Shown here: positions 15,460 through 24,410 of the stretch, in pieces
Layout of the letters: the number at the start of each line of letters is the position of its first letter
How positions within the stretch are numbered: the stretch's first letter is position 1
Source: Obscuribacter phosphatis_A
GTDB lineage: Bacteria > Cyanobacteriota > Vampirovibrionia > Obscuribacterales > Obscuribacteraceae
Direction: 5' to 3'
DNA length: 64,000 nt
Assembly: GCA_017303615.1 (NCBI GenBank)
Contig: JAFLCK010000013.1
Span: 62,001 to 126,000 of the forward strand
The notes under the pieces: model-generated
The model's database searches: none
Told to the model about the DNA's origin: nothing
What the model saw: only the letters and a program-made list of their open reading frames with translations
Made by a program: the position numbers and the translations under genes

Positions 15460-15730
15460 AGTGGCCTATTTTTTGGTAATTCCTTTTACCAATATAGCCT
15501 TTATATGTTTCGAATCTCTGGGATTTTCACTGGAAAGTGTTTGGAGCAGAAGATTGTGACAATTCTAGGTCTGAATTAATGCAATTCATGGTGATCTTAC
15601 GTAGGGCGCCTACTGGGCATTCCCCGATATCTGGACTATATTGAGTCATCGACTCCAGCAACCTTTACGTGTTGCACCTTTAGCTCCCCCGCTAAGCCCC
15701 AGCTTTCTATAAGGTACGGAGATTACATCT

Positions 15731-17611
15731 GTGGTGGAATCACATAAACCAATTAAGTTTTCGCATGGAATTTCAGCCGGCTCTCTAGGCGGCGGCTCCA
15801 TGGACGCAGGAGCTGATGCTTCGGACAGTACCGCCTCGACCGGTGCTCGTCACGCCCGCGGCAAGTTTCAAGCCGATTCACTGAACGGCAGACGCGGCAT
15901 ACTCGAGCAGACCAATACCACAGACAACACAGCCCCTACAGGCTTGCACGGTCTGACCATTACCGAAGGTGCCCTGAGCCCCAAGAAATCTCTCGATGAT
16001 TTAGCCAAAGCCGGAGTCATCGCCGATAGCCGCACTAAAGAAACCACCAATGTCGGCGATGGTAAATCTGAGCCCAGACCAATAACCTCTTTTGAGAAGC
16101 CCAAAATTGAAGTAGGTTTCACCGATACACTCGAGCAACAGGGCAAAAAGCCCGACTTGATCGTCAGAGCCGACGGCAAAGTGGAAATGCTCAACAACCC
16201 TGAAATCTTGAGCTCCGGCAATGTTGTAGTCGGTCTCGAGCGCGCCCCCGGAGCTGTAAACCCAACCGAAGCTCAGCAGAAGTCGGTCGGCGAACTCTAC
16301 AAATATCTCGATGCCCGCATCAAAGAGCAGAACCCTGCTCTAGCCGGTAAGGGCGTAGATCTCGAAAATCCCCAAGGTCTGGTTCCTGAAGAAGCTGCCG
16401 CAGCCGCCCGTCGCGCTGGTCAGCGTGCTAATGTACCGGACGGCGCTGATGCTGGTTCGGTGCAGAGCGGCAACCGTTATTCCGGCAACCGGGCTGGTGG
16501 TCGCATGTCTTCCGGTGAAGTCTCCGATATGTTCCCTGGACGCGACTTCCGCTCCAGAAACGGACAAGTCGATGCTGTCGACCTGATCAAAGATACTGTT
16601 TCCAGCTTGAACGGCTCGCGTGGCAACCATGAGCACTTTGGCTATCGCCGCGGACGCGGTCACGCCGTCGGTGCCTATGGTCTCACCGCCGACCACTTCC
16701 AGAACTGGCTTGCCAATCTCGATATCGAAGCCCTTGAAGAGCAAGAGCGCAAAGGTCTGGTACCCCCCGGTACAGCCGCCCGCATGAAGAAGTTGAAAGA
16801 GCAGGTGGCTAAGGGTGAAACACCCGACGTGCTCAAGAAGATGCGCGACACCGATCAGAACTCACTGTCCGACGCCGACAAGAAAGATATACTCGGTACT
16901 TTCGGCAAAGAAGTACAAGAGCTGGCAGCCAAAGATTTGATCAACGGCTACTCCAAAACTATTGCCGAGCAAAACCCCGGCAAAGAAGTTGATCCTGGTC
17001 AGATTGCTTTGGCTATGCATTTGGGTCGTGTCCCCAACGCCGAAGACATGGCCGACAGCGGCAACAAAGATTATATGAGCGCTGCCAGAAATAAATGGCA
17101 GTTGGCTGCCGCCGCTACCCAGAGTCGTGGCGAAGGCTTTGACTGGAGCGGTGATGCCAATGGTATCGTTGCCGCTTCGCAGAACGCCGACGGCCAGCGT
17201 ATGTGGACCAGATTTGCTGCATCTGTTAAGGGTGGTCGTCTTGGTTGCGCCGCATCTGTATCTGAAGTGCTAATCAATGCCGGTTATAACGTTACACCCG
17301 ATGCTGGTGCTCATAACCTAGCTATGCAACTATTGCGCAAGGGCGGCGAGAAAGTATCGATCAATCAAGTCAGACCCGGCGATGTGGTTTTCGGTGGACC
17401 CGGTCGCGCCGGTGGTTCAGACCACATCGGTATTGTCGAGAGAGTAGACAGAAACGGCAATATATATGTAGGCGCCAACTCATCCAGCCGCGGACGCTGG
17501 GTCTCAGACCAGCCCTTGATGAGCGCCTTCGGTCGCTTCGTCAGAGGCGGACAGCCCCTGTATGGTATTCGCCTACCCGGCAGCGACACCAATAACAGCA
17601 ATATGGCCTAA
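15731..17611 (+). CDS. Large protein with a C-terminal NlpC/P60-like amidase domain
   Basis: A 626-residue protein starting at GTG with GGAG 9 bp upstream. The first 230 residues are polar and low in hydrophobics. Residues about 290-470 are helical (HAVGAYGLTADHFQNWLANL, IALAMHLGRVPNAEDM) and resemble a lysozyme-like or calcium-binding helical region. The C-terminus matches NlpC/P60 or CHAP hydrolases: catalytic Cys C506 in LGCAASVSEVLINAGY and His H565 in DHIGIVERVD. A peptidoglycan or peptide hydrolase role is likely. No classical signal peptide is visible, so the export route is unclear. Confidence 0.7.
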   Translation: MVESHKPIKFSHGISAGSLGGGSMDAGADASDSTASTGARHARGKFQADSLNGRRGILEQTNTTDNTAPTGLHGLTITEGALSPKKSLDDLAKAGVIADSRTKETTNVGDGKSEPRPITSFEKPKIEVGFTDTLEQQGKKPDLIVRADGKVEMLNNPEILSSGNVVVGLERAPGAVNPTEAQQKSVGELYKYLDARIKEQNPALAGKGVDLENPQGLVPEEAAAAARRAGQRANVPDGADAGSVQSGNRYSGNRAGGRMSSGEVSDMFPGRDFRSRNGQVDAVDLIKDTVSSLNGSRGNHEHFGYRRGRGHAVGAYGLTADHFQNWLANLDIEALEEQERKGLVPPGTAARMKKLKEQVAKGETPDVLKKMRDTDQNSLSDADKKDILGTFGKEVQELAAKDLINGYSKTIAEQNPGKEVDPGQIALAMHLGRVPNAEDMADSGNKDYMSAARNKWQLAAAATQSRGEGFDWSGDANGIVAASQNADGQRMWTRFAASVKGGRLGCAASVSEVLINAGYNVTPDAGAHNLAMQLLRKGGEKVSINQVRPGDVVFGGPGRAGGSDHIGIVERVDRNGNIYVGANSSSRGRWVSDQPLMSAFGRFVRGGQPLYGIRLPGSDTNNSNMA

Positions 17612-17718
17612 GACAAGGCAAGCAGTTTAGTTTCTCAGTTCTCTTCGGCAAGACTTTAGTCAGGTAGCTTTCGCCTGTGGCTTTCTGCCAATGGCTCTCA
17701 GGTTATTGATATGGACCC

Positions 17719-17727
17719 TGCTAGAAT
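17719..17727 (+). promoter_or_regulatory. Extended -10-like element before a TPR gene
   Basis: TGCTAGAAT matches the extended -10 form seen at 4093 and 6065. It lies only 18 bp before the likely ATG, so transcription from it would give a very short leader. Confidence 0.25.
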
Positions 17728-17744
17728 GAACAGCGGGGTTGAAG

Positions 17745-18692
17745 ATGAAAAACAAGCTTCTACTTGCAACAGGGCTAAGCTGTTGTTCAATATTTTTCTC
17801 GGTTTATGCTGCATGGGCTGAAACATGCAATGAGATGCGTGCTTACGAAGAAAAGCATGCACCCAATGCCGTCAGGGTAATTGTCGCCACTTTCAAAGCC
17901 AAGCAGTATGCCGATGCTGACAAATATTTGCAGATTGCTCGCAGCAATAAAGAAGATGCCGGCTATATCAAGGCGGCGGAGAGCGCGGTCGCTCTCAGTC
18001 GGCGTCAGTTTAAGCAAGCCGATGAACTGGCTAAACAGGCTTTGCAAATTGACCCGCAAAACTCTCGTTTTCTAGCCCAAATGGCGCAAGTTAAGGTAAA
18101 CATGGATGACGATCAGGCTGCGATTGCCTATTTTGTCAAGGTTCCTATGGCTGCCAAGCCTAACCCTGATGCTTATATGATCGCTTGTGCCGGTTTGGAA
18201 TCTATGGATGAGCTTGAAAAAGCTTATGTGGTAGCCAAAAAGCTAATCGAGATAAGCCCAGACTCTTACCAAGGATATGCCCGTGCTGCTAGATTTGCCC
18301 GCGGGCTGACAAAATTTTCTGAAGCCGAGAAATATGCAAAGAAAGGCGTGGAACTTGGGCCTTTGTACAAAGATGCACATTTTGTCTTGGCTGATTCTTT
18401 GTTTGGTTCGAAAAAGTGGAAAGAGTGCTTGGCTGCCTGCGATAAGTTGCTTGCTTTACCAACTGCCAAAGGCTCCCGAGAAGGCATTTTGGTTCTGCCC
18501 ATGATGGCGCGCTGCTATGAAGGTTTGGGAGATTATCAAGCCGCCGTCAAAGCTTGGACCCGAGCCCTTAGTCAGATGCCTGATCCCCGCAAATGTTTGT
18601 CGGCCCGCGCCCAGTGCTATAAAAAGTTGGGCAATCTTGCCGCTGAAAGCAAAGACTTGGCTGAACTGAAGCGCCTTGATGCCGCTTACTAA
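17745..18692 (+). CDS. Exported TPR protein
   Basis: A 315-residue protein. A signal peptide (MKNKLLLATGLSCCSIF, then AAWAETC near residue 29) is followed by about seven TPR-like units, for example ADKYLQIARSNKEDAGYI, AYVVAKKLIEISPDSYQGYA and YQAAVKAWTRALSQMPDP. The ATG at 17745 has GGGG 6 bp upstream; a TTG two codons earlier is the alternative. A periplasmic protein-protein interaction role is likely. Confidence 0.75.
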   Translation: MKNKLLLATGLSCCSIFFSVYAAWAETCNEMRAYEEKHAPNAVRVIVATFKAKQYADADKYLQIARSNKEDAGYIKAAESAVALSRRQFKQADELAKQALQIDPQNSRFLAQMAQVKVNMDDDQAAIAYFVKVPMAAKPNPDAYMIACAGLESMDELEKAYVVAKKLIEISPDSYQGYARAARFARGLTKFSEAEKYAKKGVELGPLYKDAHFVLADSLFGSKKWKECLAACDKLLALPTAKGSREGILVLPMMARCYEGLGDYQAAVKAWTRALSQMPDPRKCLSARAQCYKKLGNLAAESKDLAELKRLDAAY

Positions 18693-18703
18693 TTTATTTT
18701 CGG

Positions 18704-19363
18704 TTACTTCTGTTGGTTCTGTTGCGTTTGTGTTTTTTTTGAATTCCAATCGTGAAGAAGTTTCTTGATCGGAATACTGACGCTAATCTCAGTCTGCGTG
18801 CCGGGTATGGTTATGGGTGTTTCCATGACCAGTTCTTTGTTTTTGTCGTGCTTGAGATAAGTGGTGCCCTTGACGGCAAAATTATGGGTGCCGAGCGGCG
18901 TCTTGAAACTTAAGGCAAAGCCTTGGTTGAAACTGCAGCGCAGACCATTTTTCTCTTTATCAAAGAGAGACTGAAAATGAATATGTTTGCCGATGATCAC
19001 CGACTCAATTTCGATAAGCGGTGCTACTGGCATCTTTAGCGGTAGTTTCTTTTCTCGTTTCAGCTTGATATCTACTTCCAGCTCAGCCGGCGGCTTTGGT
19101 TTGAGGTTGAAGACTTCGATATCGGTAAGTTCACGGGTCAGCTCACTGATTAGGTCGGTGCCAGTTTTGAAGCTCTCTTGCAGACCTTCTTGCAAGCTTT
19201 CTTTGCTGCGACGAGCCAGCCCCGACAGAGATTGCCAGGCACCTTCCAGGTGAAAGCGCGCCAGTTTCTGGTTTTCCGGGCAAAAGATATCCTGAAGCTT
19301 GTTCTCCAACTCTTCCAGAGCTAGTTGAGCTGCTTTTGCTGCGTCTTTGTCGGTATCGTTCAC
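18704..19363 (-). CDS. Hypothetical soluble protein
   Basis: A 219-residue protein without TM segments. The N-terminal half is helical and charged (AAQLALEELENKLQDIF, SLSGLARRSKESLQEGLQ) and may form a coiled coil. The C-terminal half is strand-rich (IESVIIGKHIHFQSLF, FALSFKTPLGTHNFAVKG). The tail is Gln/Lys-rich. No family recognised. It converges on the TPR gene with only 11 bp between stops. Confidence 0.5.
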   Translation of the reverse strand: MNDTDKDAAKAAQLALEELENKLQDIFCPENQKLARFHLEGAWQSLSGLARRSKESLQEGLQESFKTGTDLISELTRELTDIEVFNLKPKPPAELEVDIKLKREKKLPLKMPVAPLIEIESVIIGKHIHFQSLFDKEKNGLRCSFNQGFALSFKTPLGTHNFAVKGTTYLKHDKNKELVMETPITIPGTQTEISVSIPIKKLLHDWNSKKTQTQQNQQK

Positions 19364-19447
19364 TTGTCCAGCCGTCTAATAAGGTCAGAAACAACATATT
19401 TCTGACTATATTAAGGCTAAATTGAGAGTGTCGGAAGTGCCCTTAAG

Positions 19448-19738
19448 CTATTTGCGCAAAAGTCTTACAGTGTCGCGCATGGTCATATCGAGAAACAGCA
19501 GGGCGAAGACTGTCAATAGGGCGCCGAGCAGACCCGCCCAAAAGAAAGCCGCCACCGTTTCTATGGTCTTAACGCTGGCGTCGAGTAAGTTTGTGCGACT
19601 TTGAACATCTAGGGCAGAGTAGACGCCGATCACAACGAAAGCTAGTATGGTCGACCAGCTGTATAGAGCCGATGGCACTCGCGGTTCTCTTTTGATGGTT
19701 TGCATAGACAGGCCCTTTGCTTTAGGTCGAGAAGACAT
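19448..19738 (-). CDS. Small membrane protein, two TM segments
   Basis: A 96-residue protein with TM segments at about residues 28-45 (WSTILAFVVIGVYSAL) and 64-86 (AAFFWAGLLGALLTVFALLF). A basic N-terminus and basic end (MRDTVRLLRK) suggest both termini are cytosolic. No family recognised. Confidence 0.5.
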   Translation of the reverse strand: MSSRPKAKGLSMQTIKREPRVPSALYSWSTILAFVVIGVYSALDVQSRTNLLDASVKTIETVAAFFWAGLLGALLTVFALLFLDMTMRDTVRLLRK

Positions 19739-19883
19739 ACTAATTTCGATATTAGGGGGCGTATCTTATTGCACCATCAATCTCAAGGTGGGTTCTTTTT
19801 GGTAACCACCACTGCTTTAATCTTGCTGTCAATCTTCAATCAAGCTCTTTAGCTAGCCTAAGCAAGGGTGAAGGAGCGAGACC

Positions 19884-20120
19884 ATGAGAAATACTTTCAG
19901 CAGCGATGAGTTTGTCGAGATAGATTTGACCATCAATAACAATTCGCTGGCTATGCTTAGGGCTGTTTATGCCAATAGCAGCGGGCGTTCGGCAAGTGGC
20001 GTCAGCTTTGCCTTGTTTATCGATTATGTGGCTTGTTTCAATTCTATGACTTTAGACAAGTTTTTGGCGCTGAAGCCGGGCCAGCGTTTGCGAATACCGT
20101 TTTTCCACTGGCATGAATGA
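19884..20120 (+). CDS. Small protein of a two-member family in this window
   Basis: A 78-residue protein with a strong ribosome site (AAGGAG, 7 bp before the ATG), which supports it as a real gene. It aligns with the 68-residue protein at 44256. Shared pattern: a hydrophobic strand (VEIDLTIN / VIVTLRTN), then LLKVIY-like / LRAVYANSSG, then the block SFALF, a helix with an Asn, and a final PG...P. The fold would be mixed alpha/beta. Function unknown; no recognised family. Confidence 0.6.
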   Translation: MRNTFSSDEFVEIDLTINNNSLAMLRAVYANSSGRSASGVSFALFIDYVACFNSMTLDKFLALKPGQRLRIPFFHWHE

Positions 20121-20263
20121 CTTTCAATTCTGCCGAAGGCAGCTTGAGTTTATTTGCTTCGGTGCGCCGATAGAGCAATAGCAATTCAGTCCAAACAAGA
20201 GCGTTATGTTTAGTTAGTGTATTTACCATTGGCGATGAGTTGAATATAGCCTATCTTTAGCTA

Positions 20264-21631
20264 ATGAGTAGGATCAAAGCGTTATTGCTTTTCTGTTTAT
20301 GCTTTCTGCTGGTGCTTCATAATGAGGCGCTAGCATCCGGGCGCTCAGAATTTTGCAACAATGCCGATGCAGAAGCTTTCGGCAAAAAACATACTCCTAG
20401 TCAGTCTTTGGATAGTTCTTTGGGTAACTCTGTAGAGTCTCAATACGACTCAGCAAGGCAAGCAAAGATTTTCTCTGCTCGCCTTGCCCGAGTTGTTATA
20501 CCAAAGGCATGTAATTCTCCTGCAAAAGTAAAGGAAGCTCGTAGAGTAGCTGAGCGGGGCCGTAAGCTTTTAATGTCAAAGCAAGACAGCCGCGCGCTAT
20601 GCCTGTTCAATCGTGCTCTAAATTTAGATCTTCGGTGTTATCCTGCATTGGTAAATCGGTCTGTCGCGCTTTCCGACTTGCATCGATATGACGAAGCCGA
20701 GAGAGACCTTTTGCAAGCTATACTGCTAAGGTCTGACAATTCTGAGGCTTTCAATAATCTGGGCACAATCTATGAAGAGAGGGACCAGAACTTAGATTTG
20801 GCTCGCTATTGTTATGAGCGAGCGGTAGAGCAGCGTCCTGGCAATGAAGTTATGCCTACTAATCTGTTTGAATTTTTGCTAGAGCAAGAAGACTACAACG
20901 AGCTTTTGGAACGCTCTAAGGTTGCCGTTCTTAGATTTGCTAGCGCGAGTAGTTACGACTATTATTCGACAGCTTTATGGGGCACTAGGCGTTTCGATGA
21001 GGCTCTAGTTGCTGTTGAGAAAGGATTGAAACTCTTTCCGGTCTCTAAAGATCTATTGGCCCGGCGCTGTGAGATATCTTCGGCAGCATTTTCATTCTAT
21101 CTTGATGAAGGTGCTTTTCTCGAAAAGAGAAAGTGTTTTAGCCAAGCTCTGCAATTTTATGGCAAGGCCATCGCCGTTTTCCCATCAGACTATAGAGGAT
21201 ACTATTACCGGGGGGCTTTACTGGGGCGACTTGATAGAGAGTACGAGGCAATTAGGGATCTTAATATTGCTTGCAGACTGGCGCCTGATTGTAGCCTGAT
21301 TTACGAGATTAGAAGTTTTTCTCGCGCCCTTACCGGGCAGTATGCCGGTGCTGTTGCCGATTTGACCAAAAGTATGCGAAGCAGGCGCAGCTTCGTTCCT
21401 CTTTCGACGAGAAGTTTGGCCTATAGTTCTATGCGCGACTATGACTCAGCGATCAAAGATCTTGATGAGGCACTGACTCTCAGTGATAAAAGAACAGCAA
21501 TAAGCTGTCTAAGATGGCGAAGCGATGCGAAGTGGCGAGCCGGCGACTTGGTCGGTGCTGCGCTCGATCGCGTCAATGCAGAGTATAAGCAATGGAATGA
21601 ACGAGCTGCTTGGTCACAGTTTAGTCATTAG
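20264..21631 (+). CDS. Exported TPR protein
   Basis: A 455-residue protein with a signal peptide (core ALLLFCLCFLLVLH, likely cleavage near EALASG). From about residue 85 it is built of TPR units such as ALCLFNRALNLDLRCYPALV, AFNNLGTIYEERDQNLDLAR, AIRDLNIACRLAPDCSLIYE and AIKDLDEALTLS. Ten or so repeats are visible. It is likely a periplasmic scaffold. It is one of several TPR proteins in this window with little mutual similarity outside the repeat. Confidence 0.75.
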   Translation: MSRIKALLLFCLCFLLVLHNEALASGRSEFCNNADAEAFGKKHTPSQSLDSSLGNSVESQYDSARQAKIFSARLARVVIPKACNSPAKVKEARRVAERGRKLLMSKQDSRALCLFNRALNLDLRCYPALVNRSVALSDLHRYDEAERDLLQAILLRSDNSEAFNNLGTIYEERDQNLDLARYCYERAVEQRPGNEVMPTNLFEFLLEQEDYNELLERSKVAVLRFASASSYDYYSTALWGTRRFDEALVAVEKGLKLFPVSKDLLARRCEISSAAFSFYLDEGAFLEKRKCFSQALQFYGKAIAVFPSDYRGYYYRGALLGRLDREYEAIRDLNIACRLAPDCSLIYEIRSFSRALTGQYAGAVADLTKSMRSRRSFVPLSTRSLAYSSMRDYDSAIKDLDEALTLSDKRTAISCLRWRSDAKWRAGDLVGAALDRVNAEYKQWNERAAWSQFSH

Positions 21632-21786
21632 ATAGTCACCCTTTAGTTTGGTGTATTTTCTAGATTATGGTTCTAGAAGGCTATTGCCGACGTTTTTTTC
21701 TGAACTGACTTTCGCAGTATTTGGATGATTCAGGGCTCGCTTCGAGATGGAGTTTGTCATTCAATCTATTTTTCTGAGGAATTAGT

Positions 21787-22707
21787 ATGGACGGAGTCGG
21801 CGCTAGTGAAACCAGTAATGACGCTTTTGTGTTTTCACATCAAGATGATGCGGTTGCAAGCAAACTTTTAGAGCAGACTGAATTCGTCGAGTGGAATAGT
21901 ATTAAGCCCAAAGTAGAAGAGAGCACTCCAGAAGTTAAGCTTCCGGCTCCAACAACTGCCGAGCCTTCCGAGTTGGTAATTCCGCCTGTTTCCCAGCCGC
22001 AGCCTAAAGAAATTACTTTGCCTGAGAATGCGGACTTGAAAGAAGTTACTTTGCCTGAGAATGCGGACTTGAAAGAAATTACTTTGCCTGAGACTACAGC
22101 GAGAGTAGAGGACTTGGGTAAATGGTTTTTGAGATTTGGTGATATTTATGACACCAATGGCGATGGATCACTTGAAAGTAAGGAGATAGATACAGCCTTA
22201 TCCAACGCTGAGAAATCCCCTCTTGTAAGAGATGATAAGCTCTATTTGGAGTCTAAGGCAGAGGAAAAGTTTTATTTGGAGGTTATGTCTAATGGCTTTT
22301 ATGCTGTGGAAAGTTCCTTTAATGACGAATATGGGGAAGTCACTAAGAAGGATTTGGAGACTTTCTCTAAATGGATAGAGCTTTACGAAAATGACTTGGA
22401 GCGTCTCAAGGAGGTGGCACCTGATAAATATCGGGATGTGAATTTTCTTCGAAACGAGTTCAAACAGTTAGATGCTGATGGCGACGGCCAAATTACTTTG
22501 CCTGAAATTGAGCAGTATGCAGATCGTGATGATCTCACCGACGATCAGAAAAAAAACGCAGAAGCATTGAAAGGTACTGAATTTTATAAGATCGCTTTTA
22601 TCGATTACTCAATCAGAGATCAGTTCTTCGAAACCTTTATGGTGAATAAGCTTTTCGGCAGGATCTGTCAATCAAACTGTGTCATTAGGTTTATTGGTCA
22701 CTCATAA
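21787..22707 (+). pseudogene. EF-hand protein gene, 5' part, split by an IS256-family element
   Basis: The frame encodes two canonical EF-hand loops, DTNGDGSLESKE and DADGDGQITLPE, after a Pro/Glu-rich N-terminus with a threefold 12-residue repeat (ENADLKEVTLP type, DNA 22011-22095). Host sequence ends at 22660; the last 15 codons lie in the insertion sequence. Removing the element and one copy of its 8-bp target duplication restores a continuous 355-residue frame with the segment at 24135. AGGAATTAGT before the ATG supplies the ribosome site. The truncated 306-residue product may still be made. Confidence 0.85.
22011..22095 (+). repeat. 36-bp in-frame repeat in the EF-hand gene
   Basis: A 36-bp unit encoding KE(I/V)TLPENADL occurs twice almost exactly, followed by a partial third copy (KEITLPE). 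It lengthens the linker before the first EF-hand. Confidence 0.8.
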
Positions 22708-22755
22708 CTGATCTTACTGGTCTTTGTTGTTCGATGTGAACCGGCACGATTACCT

Positions 22756-22813
22756 CCAGCGCGAAGCGCTGGGGGTAGAGTGCCCGGAAGCCGCCGGCTG
22801 GGCAAGCCGGCGG
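22756..22813. other. Two GC-rich hairpins at the left end of the insertion sequence
   Basis: CCAGCGC-GAA-GCGCTGG (22756-22772) and CCGCCGGCT-GGGCA-AGCCGGCGG (22791-22813) are perfect stems in the 170 bp between the transposase stop and the left terminus. They have no T-run. They may stop read-through transcription or act as subterminal transposition structure; both ideas are inference. Confidence 0.5.
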
Positions 22814-22831
22814 AAGCGTCGGTCTTTTCTC

Positions 22832-24067
22832 TCATGAGGGTACTCTCCCTTCAAACAGGATAGAGAACTGGTTCATCGCAGCTCCCCAATCGCGCAGCGG
22901 CATAGTCCATTTGCGCGAAATTAGCTGACCCGCAAGATACATGACTTTGATCACCGCTTCGTCGTTTGGGAATATACGGTGATTGCGACTGGCTTTGCGC
23001 AGCGTCATGTTGACGGACTCTACTGCATTTGTAGTGTAAATGACTTTCCTGATGTCGTCCGGGAAGGCAAACATGGGAATGATCTTCGCCCAGTGCGTTC
23101 TCCACGACTTGCTCACCGTGGGATAGCGTCCATCCCACTTCTCTGCCAGTGCCTCCAGGGCGCTCGCAGCCTCATCCTCCGTTACCGCACGGTAGATTGC
23201 TTTCAAATCACCGGCCATTTCTTTGCGATGTTTGTAGGATACGAACTTGAGTGAATTTCTGACCATGTGCACTATGCAAAGTTGCACCCAGGTCTTGGGA
23301 AAGGCGGTCTGAATAGCCTCATCCATGCCGGTCAGACCGTCGACGCACGCTATGAAGATATCCTGCACACCACGCGTCTTCAGCTCCGTCAGTATTCCCA
23401 GCCAAAATTTCGCTCCCTCGTTCTGCGAAATCCAGATTCCGAGAAGCTCCTTTTGTCCACTTGTATTGACTGCTAGAGCCAAGTACACGGACTTGTTAAT
23501 CACTCGCTGGTTCTCTCTGACCTTCACGACCAGGGCATCGAAAAACACAATCGGATAGACATTTTCTAGTGGCCGAGTTTGCCAGGCTCTGGCCTCATCC
23601 ATCACAGCGTCCGTCACATGAGAGATCAATGCCGGCGAGACTTCAGTACCGTAGATGTCCTTGAGTTGGCTCTGTATATCGCGGACAGTCATTCCTCTTG
23701 CGTAAAGCGCCAAGACCTTGTCGTCAAAACCCTCAAGCCTGGTCTGTCGTTTTTGTACTATCTGCGGTTCGAAGTCCCCGTTGCGGTCTCTGGGAACACC
23801 AAGAGTAACGTCTCCTTGGTCCGTTATTACAGTCTTCTTCGTGTAGCCGTTGCGGCGATTCTCGCCACCCCTGCCGGTGCGCTCATTCTTCTCGTAGCCG
23901 AGATGATCGTCCATCTCAGCCTCCAAGCAGCGCTCTACCAGTGCCTTGGTCAGTTGCCCCAGCAAACCGTCTTTTGCCAGTAACTCTTTCGGGTGCTTGC
24001 CTTGCGCCAGATGGTCCTTAATGAAAGCATCCAGCATGTCTGTCGTTGTTTTTGTCGTCATGGTCAT
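22832..24067 (-). CDS. IS256-family (mutator-type) transposase
   Basis: A full-length 411-residue DDE transposase. The catalytic residues are D177 (YPIVFFDALVVKV), D243 (FIACVDGLTGMDEA) and E350 (YTTNAVESVNMTLRK). The N-terminal part has the family region NGYTKKTVITDQGDVTLGVPRD, written here in part. AGAAAGG precedes the ATG. No frameshift or stop is present, so the enzyme is probably active. Confidence 0.95.
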   Translation of the reverse strand: MTMTTKTTTDMLDAFIKDHLAQGKHPKELLAKDGLLGQLTKALVERCLEAEMDDHLGYEKNERTGRGGENRRNGYTKKTVITDQGDVTLGVPRDRNGDFEPQIVQKRQTRLEGFDDKVLALYARGMTVRDIQSQLKDIYGTEVSPALISHVTDAVMDEARAWQTRPLENVYPIVFFDALVVKVRENQRVINKSVYLALAVNTSGQKELLGIWISQNEGAKFWLGILTELKTRGVQDIFIACVDGLTGMDEAIQTAFPKTWVQLCIVHMVRNSLKFVSYKHRKEMAGDLKAIYRAVTEDEAASALEALAEKWDGRYPTVSKSWRTHWAKIIPMFAFPDDIRKVIYTTNAVESVNMTLRKASRNHRIFPNDEAVIKVMYLAGQLISRKWTMPLRDWGAAMNQFSILFEGRVPS

Positions 24068-24134
24068 TTGCCTTTCTAGTGGTTGTCATTGACCCGACCT
24101 TTTGACACAATTCATTTTACAGACTCTTTCGGCA

Positions 24135-24328
24135 AAGTACCTGCGATTACAATAGACAGATATACCACTCTCATGGAGCAGGCAGTTCCTAAGCCTTGGT
24201 ATTCCTTCTTAAGTAACTCAAGGCAGTCCGCGTACTACACCATTGATGATATGCGGATAAACAGAGATTATGCCTTACGCTTCCGTGGTGCGCCTGAAGA
24301 TTATGCGCCCGAGAATTATGCCCCTTAG
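24135..24328 (+). pseudogene. 3' part of the split EF-hand gene
   Basis: After the right target duplication the host frame resumes as GKVPAITIDRYTTLMEQAVP and runs through DDMRINRDYALRFRG to an acidic Tyr/Pro-rich end (EDYAPENYAP) and a TAG. It joins the 5' part in frame at Leu-Phe-Gly once the element and one duplication copy are removed. It has no start of its own in host sequence; an in-frame ATG occurs only inside the element (24083). Confidence 0.85.
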
Positions 24329-24410
24329 GTTTGTTGCCTCAACTTGGTGCGGCTTTCAGACTAAAGTTTTGCAGGCAGTGCGAGGGCAAGTCCGCGTAAA
24401 TTTGTATAGC

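Larger units (their letters stand above)
22661..24126 (-). mobile_element. Complete IS256-family insertion sequence, 1466 bp
   Basis: The element carries one intact mutator-type transposase gene. Terminal inverted repeats are at 22661-22690 and 24097-24126: inner TCTGT at both ends, the block TGTGTCA, and AGGT, about 21 of 30 positions matching. It is flanked by exact 8-bp direct repeats TTTCGGCA at 22653-22660 and 24127-24134, the target duplication length expected for IS256. Exact duplication, an intact transposase and a restorable host frame all point to a recent insertion. Confidence 0.93.

Noticed and set aside
24083..24328. 81-codon frame starting inside the insertion sequence
   Set aside because: Its start lies in the element; only the part from 24135 is host sequence, and it is the 3' end of the split EF-hand gene.
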